DNA of 40,112 bases, from positions 1 to 40,112 of the forward strand of contig NZ_DHOS01000010.1 of assembly GCF_002410825.1 (NCBI RefSeq). The letters run 5' to 3'. The stretch is from Proteiniphilum sp. UBA5384. Its GTDB lineage: Bacteria; Bacteroidota; Bacteroidia; Bacteroidales; Dysgonomonadaceae. Made by a program: the position numbers and the translations under genes. Shown here piece by piece: positions 33,836 through 40,112 of the stretch; the first letter of the stretch is position 1; every line of letters begins with the position of its first letter. Below the pieces are notes generated by a model that worked only from the letters and a program-made list of their open reading frames with translations, made no database searches and was not told the DNA's origin.

Positions 33836-34345
33836 TTATAGTTTGTCTATTGCTTTCAATAAGAAATACCCACCAAAAAGTTGCAGAAGCATCCCGGGAA
33901 TACCGAGGCGGAAATCCTGTACGGCAAGGGTGAAATTTTGTGTCATCGCCCATTCTATCCCTGTCCCTATTAGTTGGTAAGCGGTAATAGTCAGTAAAAT
34001 ACCAATAAGAGATACTTTCCCGAAATGTTTGGCAGCCCATGCAGCTACGATTGCCAGAGTAACCGATTTGACGAGGATGGCCGGCAGTACGGCCGCAGGA
34101 GGCATACCAAACAGTAGATGGTTGGCCAACGGTGACAAGACTGCCGTCAGTAATCCCACATATATTCCATATTTATAAGCGGCGATCAATGTAAAGAAGT
34201 AAATAGGCAGGAAAATGAATCCTCCCTGTGGAATAAGGTGTGCCAATTGTGGTAAGAGAAGGTTTCCAACGATAAATATCGTCGCGAACAGATAAGTTTT
34301 CGTGTTACTGAGGTTGAAAGAATATAACTTGGCAGTTGTAGACAT
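33836..34345 (-). CDS. ECF-transporter S-component-like membrane protein
   Basis: A 169-residue integral membrane protein with five or six hydrophobic segments (for example YLFATIFIVGNLLLPQL, FIFLPIYFFTLIAAY and ILLTITAYQLIG). Size and pattern, including the first-helix Asn/Leu-rich stretch and GIYVGLLTAVLSPL, fit the substrate-binding S component of ECF vitamin or base transporters. No EcfA or EcfT gene is adjacent, so it would have to share a module encoded elsewhere or work alone. It is immediately upstream of, and coupled to, the phosphoribosyltransferase. A promoter-like box lies about 55 bases upstream. Substrate is unknown. Confidence 0.72.
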   Translation of the reverse strand: MSTTAKLYSFNLSNTKTYLFATIFIVGNLLLPQLAHLIPQGGFIFLPIYFFTLIAAYKYGIYVGLLTAVLSPLANHLLFGMPPAAVLPAILVKSVTLAIVAAWAAKHFGKVSLIGILLTITAYQLIGTGIEWAMTQNFTLAVQDFRLGIPGMLLQLFGGYFLLKAIDKL

Positions 34346-34399
34346 AATTTATTGTTATCTATCGGTTTATATTTTCAAGAAGTAGGAGTGCCTATCTTA

Positions 34400-34407
34400 C
34401 AAAACTA
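34400..34407 (-). promoter_or_regulatory. Possible -7 box of the ECF/phosphoribosyltransferase operon
   Basis: The minus strand reads TAGTTTTG at 34407-34400, matching TAnnTTTG, 55 bases before the ATG at 34345. The A/T palindrome TTATTTTT-ATTT-AAAAATAA nearby (about 34441-34460) may be a weak terminator for the esterase upstream. Confidence 0.4.
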
Positions 34408-34486
34408 TGAATTAAATCATTGAATAGGGGAGGTGAAATAGTTATTTTTATTTAAAAATAATATCAAGGCCCTTTTGTCACTTTGT

Positions 34487-35650
34487 TTAAAAGAGCATCG
34501 GCAGGAATTCCGACAGGTAGATTCGCCAGTTGCGCCATGTATGTCCCCCTTCTGATTCCCGGTAAATATAAGGAAAGTCCATTTCATCCAGTTTTTTCCT
34601 GAAATCGATATTGGCCTGATAGAGAAAATCCTCTTTCCCGATTGCTATCCAGTAGAGTACATAATCATTTACTTTTTGTGTTTTCAATGTCTCCTCGATA
34701 TGATCATATACTTTTGATTTGACTGCTTCATCAGGCATGATGGCCGCTGAGAAAAGTCCCATGTAATCAAAAGTATCCGGATAGTATCTGGAGATGTGCA
34801 GAGTGTGGAATCCACCCATGGAAAGCCCGGCAATAGCTCGTCCTTTTTTTTCAGGGATGGTTCGGTACTGAGTATCAACAAACCGGATAATCTCACCAAA
34901 AGTCTCCTCATATTTTCCATCCATGGTATGCGGTAGCCGGAACGCAGGCTTGTAGAAGCCTATGCTCGATTCGCCGGGAGCGGCTTCCTGTGATACATTC
35001 CCGTTAGGCATTACAATAATCATAGGTTTTGTTCTTCCTTCGGCAATCAGGTTATCCGCTATCTGTGATGCACGTCCGAGGGTTATCCAAGCTTCTTCGT
35101 CGCCACCCATGCCATGCAAGAGATAAAGAACCGGATAGGAACTGTTGTTCTCTTCATATCCGGGTGGTGTATAGATAGTAATCCGCCGGGCCATATTGTT
35201 GCCGGGTGATTGATACCACCGTTTTGTTATTGTGCCGTGTGGAACACTATTCACTTTATAGAGGTCGGCTTGTCCTCCACCGACGAGTAGCACGTTCAAT
35301 GTACTGGCTACGTCGCGTCGGTAATACACATTGTTGGGATCGTTTATCTGTAGTCTGTCCACATTGAAAGCGTAGGTGTACAATTCGGAGGAAAGGGGAT
35401 GTGTTGTATAACTCCAAACCCCGTCGGCGCCTTTTGTCATTTTCGCTTCCTCCCCGGGAGCCAGAAAGTCACCCGTCACAGATACGTCGTTGGCAGTAGG
35501 GGCCGCTAAACGGAATGTGACGGAATTGTCGGCATGTATCTCCGGGGAGATAATCTCTTTATTCTGCCCAAAAGACAGATTTTCCTGTGCATCCAATGAA
35601 AAAGACAGCAATAAAGCTACTCCTAAAATTGAGGAAAAGTGGATCTTCAT
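34487..35650 (-). CDS. Secreted esterase with N-terminal Ig-like (E-set/CBM48) domain
   Basis: A 387-residue exported hydrolase. After a signal peptide (1-21) comes an E-set or CBM48-like domain (about 35-120; VTFRLAAPTANDVSVTGDF and YTYAFNVD), then a feruloyl/acetyl-xylan esterase domain (about 150-385). The latter has VLYLLHGMGGDEEAW, the elbow GLSMGG with Ser277, GKEDFLY near the acid residue, and GGHTWRNW with the catalytic His. The two-domain layout is that of Bacteroidales feruloyl esterases such as the Fae1A group, which act on hemicellulose esters in the periplasm or at the surface. No polysaccharide-utilisation locus surrounds it here. Confidence 0.9.
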   Translation of the reverse strand: MKIHFSSILGVALLLSFSLDAQENLSFGQNKEIISPEIHADNSVTFRLAAPTANDVSVTGDFLAPGEEAKMTKGADGVWSYTTHPLSSELYTYAFNVDRLQINDPNNVYYRRDVASTLNVLLVGGGQADLYKVNSVPHGTITKRWYQSPGNNMARRITIYTPPGYEENNSSYPVLYLLHGMGGDEEAWITLGRASQIADNLIAEGRTKPMIIVMPNGNVSQEAAPGESSIGFYKPAFRLPHTMDGKYEETFGEIIRFVDTQYRTIPEKKGRAIAGLSMGGFHTLHISRYYPDTFDYMGLFSAAIMPDEAVKSKVYDHIEETLKTQKVNDYVLYWIAIGKEDFLYQANIDFRKKLDEMDFPYIYRESEGGHTWRNWRIYLSEFLPMLF

Positions 35651-36221
35651 TTGTTATTTGGGTTTTAAAATATATACGGCTAAATTTTTATTATGAAACA
35701 TAAATTCCTTCTTTTTCAATACATTACTTTAAGTATGAATTCATATTTTCTCTAAATCGAATAATATCACAAGGCAGTCTGACAAATTTTCCAGATATTC
35801 TTTTAAATCCATTACCAGAAAAGGATTCGATGTCTCAGTTCCCACACATGTATCAGCAATTGAATATATTCATCTTTTGCCTTCATCCAAACTAATTTGT
35901 TTCACAAAGCTAATAAAAACTATCGGTAAAGAAAATACGTATTGCATTTTTTATATAATAAAATAAATAGTACCGGATGTTAAAAGTAAACACAAGAAAT
36001 TTTTTCAGTGTAACTTTCCTGAATTTTAGGACAAAAATGCGAGATGCATTCCTGAATAAAAGGGATATAATGAATACGTGCCAAAAGCACTGTTTTAGGG
36101 CAGGAATGTCATGCAGGTATGACTATTGTCAATTTTGATGAACAAAAATAAATTTTGTGTAATAATGATTGGGTAAAATCGTTTAGTAGAGGTTATCTTT
36201 GCAGTAAAAAGTCCGACCAAT
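35651..36221. other. 571-base intergenic region between the second esterase and crcB
   Basis: This is a long A/T-rich gap between divergent genes. It contains one open stretch of 42 codons on the minus strand (35741-35869, reading SNPFLVMDLKEYLENLSDC) with protein-like composition but no start, which I cannot assign. No recognisable fluoride riboswitch (the crcB motif) was found before crcB. A promoter-like pair at 36169-36201 lies close to crcB. Otherwise I see no gene, RNA or repeat. Confidence 0.5.
36169..36201 (+). promoter_or_regulatory. Probable crcB promoter
   Basis: ATTGGG with TTG at 36169-36171 and TATCTTTG at 36194-36201, 22 bases apart, fit the Bacteroidales promoter pattern with a slightly long spacer. 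Transcription would start near 36208, leaving only about 14 bases of leader, too short for a riboswitch. Confidence 0.45.
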
Positions 36222-36596
36222 ATGTGGAAAGATATACTCTTTGTAGGGATTGGAGGGGGGATTGGTAGTATCTTTCGGTTCATTGCTTCCCGTTTTGTTA
36301 TCAGGCATGTTCCTGTTGAATGGTTGTTTGCAGGTACGCTCGCAGTAAATATTACAGGATGTTTCCTGATCGGGATATTATCAGGGTGGATGCTTGCGCA
36401 TCAACCGGAAAATCAAACATTCCGTCTGCTTTTGATTGTAGGGTTTTGTGGCGGGTATACCACGTTTTCAACCTTCGCATTTGAAAACCTTCGGTTGATA
36501 GAAACGAACCAATGGGGTTTATTTATATTATATACATTGGTGAGTGTTATTATCGGTCTGCTGGCTGTGTGGGGTGGGATGAAATTGGTGGGCTGA
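36222..36596 (+). CDS. crcB: Fluoride efflux channel FluC (CrcB)
   Basis: A 124-residue membrane protein with four transmembrane segments, the size of a FluC subunit. Family hallmarks are present: GGGIGSIFRF in helix 1, VNITGCFLIG in helix 2 with the pore Asn, and GFCGGYTTFSTFAFE in helix 3 with the Phe/Thr fluoride track. FluC works as an antiparallel dimer that exports fluoride passively. A single copy is present, so it would be a homodimer. The start is supported by the promoter boxes just upstream. Confidence 0.95.
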   Translation: MWKDILFVGIGGGIGSIFRFIASRFVIRHVPVEWLFAGTLAVNITGCFLIGILSGWMLAHQPENQTFRLLLIVGFCGGYTTFSTFAFENLRLIETNQWGLFILYTLVSVIIGLLAVWGGMKLVG

Positions 36597-36601
36597 GTAA
36601 A

Positions 36602-36636
36602 AATGCGCCATACGAAGAAAAATCGTACGGCGCATT
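36602..36636. terminator. Bidirectional terminator between crcB and the DUF1080 gene
   Basis: AATGCGCCATACG (36602-36614) and CGTACGGCGCATT (36624-36636) form a 13-bp stem with one mismatch and a 9-base loop. On the minus strand the stem is followed by TTTTTA, a good U-tract for the large gene ending at 36660. On the plus strand it is followed by a weaker T-rich run for crcB. It stands in the 63-base gap between the two convergent stops. Confidence 0.85.
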
Positions 36637-36659
36637 CTATTATCATTGTTATCTGAATT

Positions 36660-39600
36660 TTACTTCAGTTCCTTGATGCGGATATTCCTGAACATTACTT
36701 TTGATCCATGTCCCAAAAAACCGATATGGCCGGTTTTATTGAGCAGACCGGGATGTTGTCTTTTATCTCTTGTTCCGTTTTTAGACGCTTCACGGATATT
36801 ACCGTCGAGGATGGTCGTTCCATTAAGTATTACCTTGATATGATCTCCATCGGCAATCACTTCCTGATAATTCCATTCTCCGAGGGGTTTCAGGAATCCC
36901 CTTTTCGCCGGAATCACGCCATAGACTGAGCCGTGATACTGGTATATGGCCAGCTTTTCGTAGATAGGCGCGTCATTATCCAATATCTGTAATTCCATAC
37001 CCACGTAAGCTGCATCGCCTTCCAGAGGCGTGCGGATACCTAATCCGTTGTTGGCTCCCGGCGTGAGCATGAACTCGAAACGGAAGACGAAGTTATCGAA
37101 TTGCTCATTGGTATAGAGATTGCCCCCCGATCCCTTGCTGGGGTGCAAAACGATATTGCCGCTTTCTACGGCATAGTCCCTTTTGTTACCTGTCCACTGG
37201 TCGAGGTTTGTCCCGTCGAAGAGGATGCGAAAACCCTCTTTTTCTTCTTCTGATGATAATTTGAAAGGCCCCGGACGGGATATTTCTTTGATGAAGATGT
37301 CGCGGTAGGCCACCTTGCTGCCATGCGCCTGCAATTCGATCTGTTCCATCGGGAAAATCGACTGGTTCCTGTCCCAGTAGTTCTCCAGGATCACATTGTC
37401 GGTTACCAATTCTCCGTTCAACCAAACCGATACACGTTCTCCTACCATACGGATAAGGAAAGTATTCCATTCACCCACCTTCTGGTCAGCCACCTTGAGC
37501 GGTTTACTTAGGTTGTGTTTGTTGTTATAGAGTCCTCCAGAACCTACTTCCGCACCTACGTTCGTGCGGGCGGTATCCCATATCTGTACCTGCGGTGTCC
37601 CGCGCAGATAGATTCCCGCATCGGGTTCGGCACCCGGATAGAGTTTCCAGTCTACCAGCATCTCAAAATCGCCGTATTGCTTTTCGGTACAGAGGTTATT
37701 ATATCCTTTCCCGTCAAAAATGATATTGCCGTCCTCTACTTTCCAGTCGTTGCCTGCCTCTTTATCGGCTTTTTTCTGAGCAGCAGCCAACTCTCGGGAG
37801 GACATCTTTGCCCGTTTGATGGGATTTTCTACTAACCCTTTCCATCCGTCAAGATCTTTTCCATTGAAGAGAGAGATAAATCCACCTTTGGTTGGATTTT
37901 CTGTGAGGTATTTGGTGATGGACTGTCGTTGATAATCGGCATCGGGATTGGAGAGTGTCTTGCTCACCTTGTTCAGTATATGAGTTGTCTCAGCCCCTGC
38001 AAACGAAGAATTATTGATAGCGATATTCATTGCTGCTTGTGCTGCATTTTCGCTCAAAGCCGTATTATCCATGTAGGGTGCTGCAAAAAGCATTGCTTGA
38101 TATTGCCCTGTATTGCCTGCTAGTCGCAGTATATCGTTTTTCTGCTTGTCAGTTTGGGCGAACTGCATCGTTTCTCGAAGGTAAAGATATTTAATTGCTC
38201 CGGTCTGATCAGACTTACGGATTAAAGCGATCAATGCATCGGTTACTTTTTTCAGTTCGTTTTTTTCTTTACTGTTTCTTGCAATATCTAGTATAGGATA
38301 GATTACAAGGAAAGACTTCCACTGTGTGAGTGCATTGAAAGCTGATTCTTTTTCTGCTCCCTCGGACGTGGCATAAGCCGTGGTAATGATATCCATGGCT
38401 TCCTGTGACTCGCTGTTTGTCAACGCGGTATAATAGAGATGTTTGTTGGGGGAGTTTTTCATCCTTTGCGTCACCATGTCAAGTTGTTCTTCTGCCGGCA
38501 GATAGTTCAATGCCGCATTGATTGCCTGTTGAATGGCGGGCACATCTGAGGCATCCGCTCGTTCAAGCAAGGTAAATAAATCCGGCAGGTTCTTGTCTGT
38601 CGACACATCTTTCAGCGTATTGGCGGCGGCAGATTTTATATTTTTATTGTCACTGAACATCTGGTTGTAAACCAGGTTGTACTGGCTTTTCATCTTCCGG
38701 TTGGAGACAAGTTCCAGTATCGCCTTTTTCCCTATATCGCCGCTATCCTCAAACACCGAAGCAAGCGTATAGGAGATATCGCCATTATAAGTGGATAAAG
38801 CTTCTTTTGCCAGCGTGACGGTCTCATCATTGTCGCTTTTCAGGAGCGATGCCAGGGTAATCAATGCTTCTTCACCACCCAATTTTGCCAGTGAGAGTAC
38901 GGCCGCTTTCTGTACCATGTCGACCGGTGAACCGGCAAACGCAGTAATCTGGGGTATGGATGCTTTTTTATCGTGTTTGCCCGACCAATAGACAAGTGCT
39001 GTCTGTACTTCCGGCGATTTGGTAGAAGCGAGTGTTGCCTGTATCAATTCGGATGATTTTTTATCGTTCCCGAACAATAGGTTCAATACACCCGAAAGGT
39101 AGGTGATGTCGCCATCCTTGATGATCTTGTTCATATCCTCTTTTTTTACCGTAGGTTGTGCCAGCAATAGTTTGGTAGCCGCAATCCGGATATCCTGCTT
39201 ACCCAATTTTTTACCGGTGGCCAATAATTTTTCAGCCTCTTTTTTCACCAGTTTCGATTCTGTATCGTTCAATCTGCCAAGCAGTAAAATATAGGAAGCG
39301 GTGGCGTTATCTTTCTGGTATGCATAACCGGCTTTCTTCGCGGCATCGCGTAAGGGTTTGAGTGATGCTTTTGATCCGGTATTTCCCAAAGCGTTTAACA
39401 ACACTTTCCGCATTGCTTCCGGCGGATTCCGGTTGAGAAGGGCCAACAGGGTCGATTCAGCTTTCTCGTATGCTAATTGGCTGAGGGCGTTTACCATGTT
39501 CAATTTGATTTTTTCGTCAGATGAAGAGGTAAGTGCAGCCAGTAACGCATCGCCGGATTTTTCTGTTCCGATGGATACCAGTGCCTGTGCAGCAGGATCG

Positions 39601-40043
39601 GACAGGTATTCATCCGAAAGGAAAGCCGAGAGAGCTTCCACATTGTCATCCTTACCGATCATCCTGAGCTGGCGTATCACGAAGGCCTTCACTTCTTTGT
39701 CCAACGGTCGGGTGAGAGCCTTTTCAAAGGCGCCGGCGGCTACCTTGCGCATTGCATTGTCGTTGGCCACGAAATGGGTCCATCCGCTGATAGCATAATC
39801 GAGCGTTTCATTGCTTTGATCTCCGGGGGGATTCATCCTGCCAATCAGGTCGAGCAATCCTTCTTCTCCGGTAGAGACTAAATCCGCGATTATCTGGTTG
39901 TATTTGTGGGGTGTATCGGCCGGCAGCTGAGCCAACGCGTCGGCAATGACGGTGGTTTTTGTTCTTCCTTCCGGCAGTTGGGCCTGTATTCCGCTTGTAA
40001 TAAGCAGACTCATACAGAATATAAGTAACTGTATATGTTTCAT
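36660..40043 (-). CDS. Large exported HEAT-repeat protein with two DUF1080 domains
   Basis: An 1127-residue protein with a signal peptide (1-22). Residues about 50-720 are alpha-helical HEAT-like repeats with recurring units such as ALVSIGTEKSGDALLAALT and AVLSLAKLGGEEALITLAS. Two DUF1080 (3-keto-disaccharide hydrolase, concanavalin-like) domains follow: about 735-925, beginning FISLFNGKDLDGWKG, and about 945-1125, beginning FRILFDGTNLDQW. Each ends with the typical AHGSKV or GHGSKV ... FRNI/YRDI strand. The domain is found in enzymes cleaving 3-keto-glycosides and in glycan-binding proteins. A 1127-residue HEAT plus double-DUF1080 fusion is unusual; it probably acts in the periplasm on an oxidised sugar polymer. 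Confidence 0.87.
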   Translation of the reverse strand: MKHIQLLIFCMSLLITSGIQAQLPEGRTKTTVIADALAQLPADTPHKYNQIIADLVSTGEEGLLDLIGRMNPPGDQSNETLDYAISGWTHFVANDNAMRKVAAGAFEKALTRPLDKEVKAFVIRQLRMIGKDDNVEALSAFLSDEYLSDPAAQALVSIGTEKSGDALLAALTSSSDEKIKLNMVNALSQLAYEKAESTLLALLNRNPPEAMRKVLLNALGNTGSKASLKPLRDAAKKAGYAYQKDNATASYILLLGRLNDTESKLVKKEAEKLLATGKKLGKQDIRIAATKLLLAQPTVKKEDMNKIIKDGDITYLSGVLNLLFGNDKKSSELIQATLASTKSPEVQTALVYWSGKHDKKASIPQITAFAGSPVDMVQKAAVLSLAKLGGEEALITLASLLKSDNDETVTLAKEALSTYNGDISYTLASVFEDSGDIGKKAILELVSNRKMKSQYNLVYNQMFSDNKNIKSAAANTLKDVSTDKNLPDLFTLLERADASDVPAIQQAINAALNYLPAEEQLDMVTQRMKNSPNKHLYYTALTNSESQEAMDIITTAYATSEGAEKESAFNALTQWKSFLVIYPILDIARNSKEKNELKKVTDALIALIRKSDQTGAIKYLYLRETMQFAQTDKQKNDILRLAGNTGQYQAMLFAAPYMDNTALSENAAQAAMNIAINNSSFAGAETTHILNKVSKTLSNPDADYQRQSITKYLTENPTKGGFISLFNGKDLDGWKGLVENPIKRAKMSSRELAAAQKKADKEAGNDWKVEDGNIIFDGKGYNNLCTEKQYGDFEMLVDWKLYPGAEPDAGIYLRGTPQVQIWDTARTNVGAEVGSGGLYNNKHNLSKPLKVADQKVGEWNTFLIRMVGERVSVWLNGELVTDNVILENYWDRNQSIFPMEQIELQAHGSKVAYRDIFIKEISRPGPFKLSSEEEKEGFRILFDGTNLDQWTGNKRDYAVESGNIVLHPSKGSGGNLYTNEQFDNFVFRFEFMLTPGANNGLGIRTPLEGDAAYVGMELQILDNDAPIYEKLAIYQYHGSVYGVIPAKRGFLKPLGEWNYQEVIADGDHIKVILNGTTILDGNIREASKNGTRDKRQHPGLLNKTGHIGFLGHGSKVMFRNIRIKELK

Positions 40044-40112
40044 TTTTGAATTAAAAATTAAAATTCATTATTCACATTAATTTCGTCCATTTTCTGTCGT
40101 CACTCGACAAAG

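Noticed and set aside
34441..34460. A/T palindrome as a strong terminator
   Set aside because: The stem is A/T only and would be weak; mentioned only as a possibility.
36100..36221. Fluoride riboswitch before crcB
   Set aside because: I looked for the crcB RNA motif and saw none; the predicted leader is too short.
1..40112. CRISPR array, tRNA or rRNA genes, complete insertion sequence
   Set aside because: No regularly spaced repeats, cloverleaf-like blocks, rRNA-like stretches or transposase motifs were seen.

Overview
The window is a chromosomal segment of a Bacteroidota bacterium, most likely order Bacteroidales. The evidence is the family set (DUF5686 outer-membrane protein, HYC_CC_PP-type protein, TGS-domain nucleoside kinase, DUF1080 protein, long CusA, sialate O-acetylesterase), promoter-like boxes of the Bacteroidales type (TTTG / TAnnTTTG), and A-rich leaders in place of strong Shine-Dalgarno sites. 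A member of the Dysgonomonadaceae would fit, but that is a guess. No rRNA, tRNA, CRISPR array or intact transposase was seen.

Layout. 1-2866: a possible promoter inverted repeat, then two secreted hydrolases in tandem (an esterase and a metallophosphoesterase/beta-propeller fusion). 2826-8318 (minus): an AddA/RecB-like helicase-nuclease overlapping a SUI1/YciH-type gene, then a Na+/phosphate cotransporter with a PhoU tail. 8319-8544: a repeat-rich promoter region. 8545-11716 (plus): TGS/uridine-kinase-like nucleoside kinase and mnmE. 11760-14360: an A/T-rich gene graveyard. It holds a nonsense-split mobile-element-like tail, one intact orphan ORF with cassette-like flanks, a doubly frameshifted ORF, a truncated winged-helix (AlkZ-like) gene, an unidentified C-terminal fragment and a nonsense-broken gene. 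14369-15619 (minus): Fsr-like MFS transporter. 15912-20387 (plus): pyruvate/2-oxoacid dehydrogenase E1-alpha, E1-beta and E2 (no E3) and a ROK kinase. 20391-20651: nitroreductase (SagB-like) fragment. 20746-23328: DUF5686 protein. 23349-24767 (minus): sialate O-acetylesterase.

24968-33092 (minus) is the most interesting block. It reads HYC_CC_PP-type protein, CusA, CusC/TolC, CusB with an added C-terminal HMA domain, and a lipoprotein carrying a close copy of that HMA domain. Every soluble or periplasmic part has an extra metal-ligand element: His-rich linker, CxxC, CC pairs, or a Met-rich insert. I read this as an elaborated periplasmic copper/silver (or related soft-metal) capture and efflux system.

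33433-34345 (minus): a phosphoribosyltransferase translationally coupled to an ECF S-component-like membrane protein. 34487-35650 (minus): a second secreted esterase. 36222-36596 (plus): FluC/CrcB fluoride channel. 36660-40043 (minus): a large secreted HEAT-repeat protein with two DUF1080 domains, separated from crcB by a bidirectional terminator.
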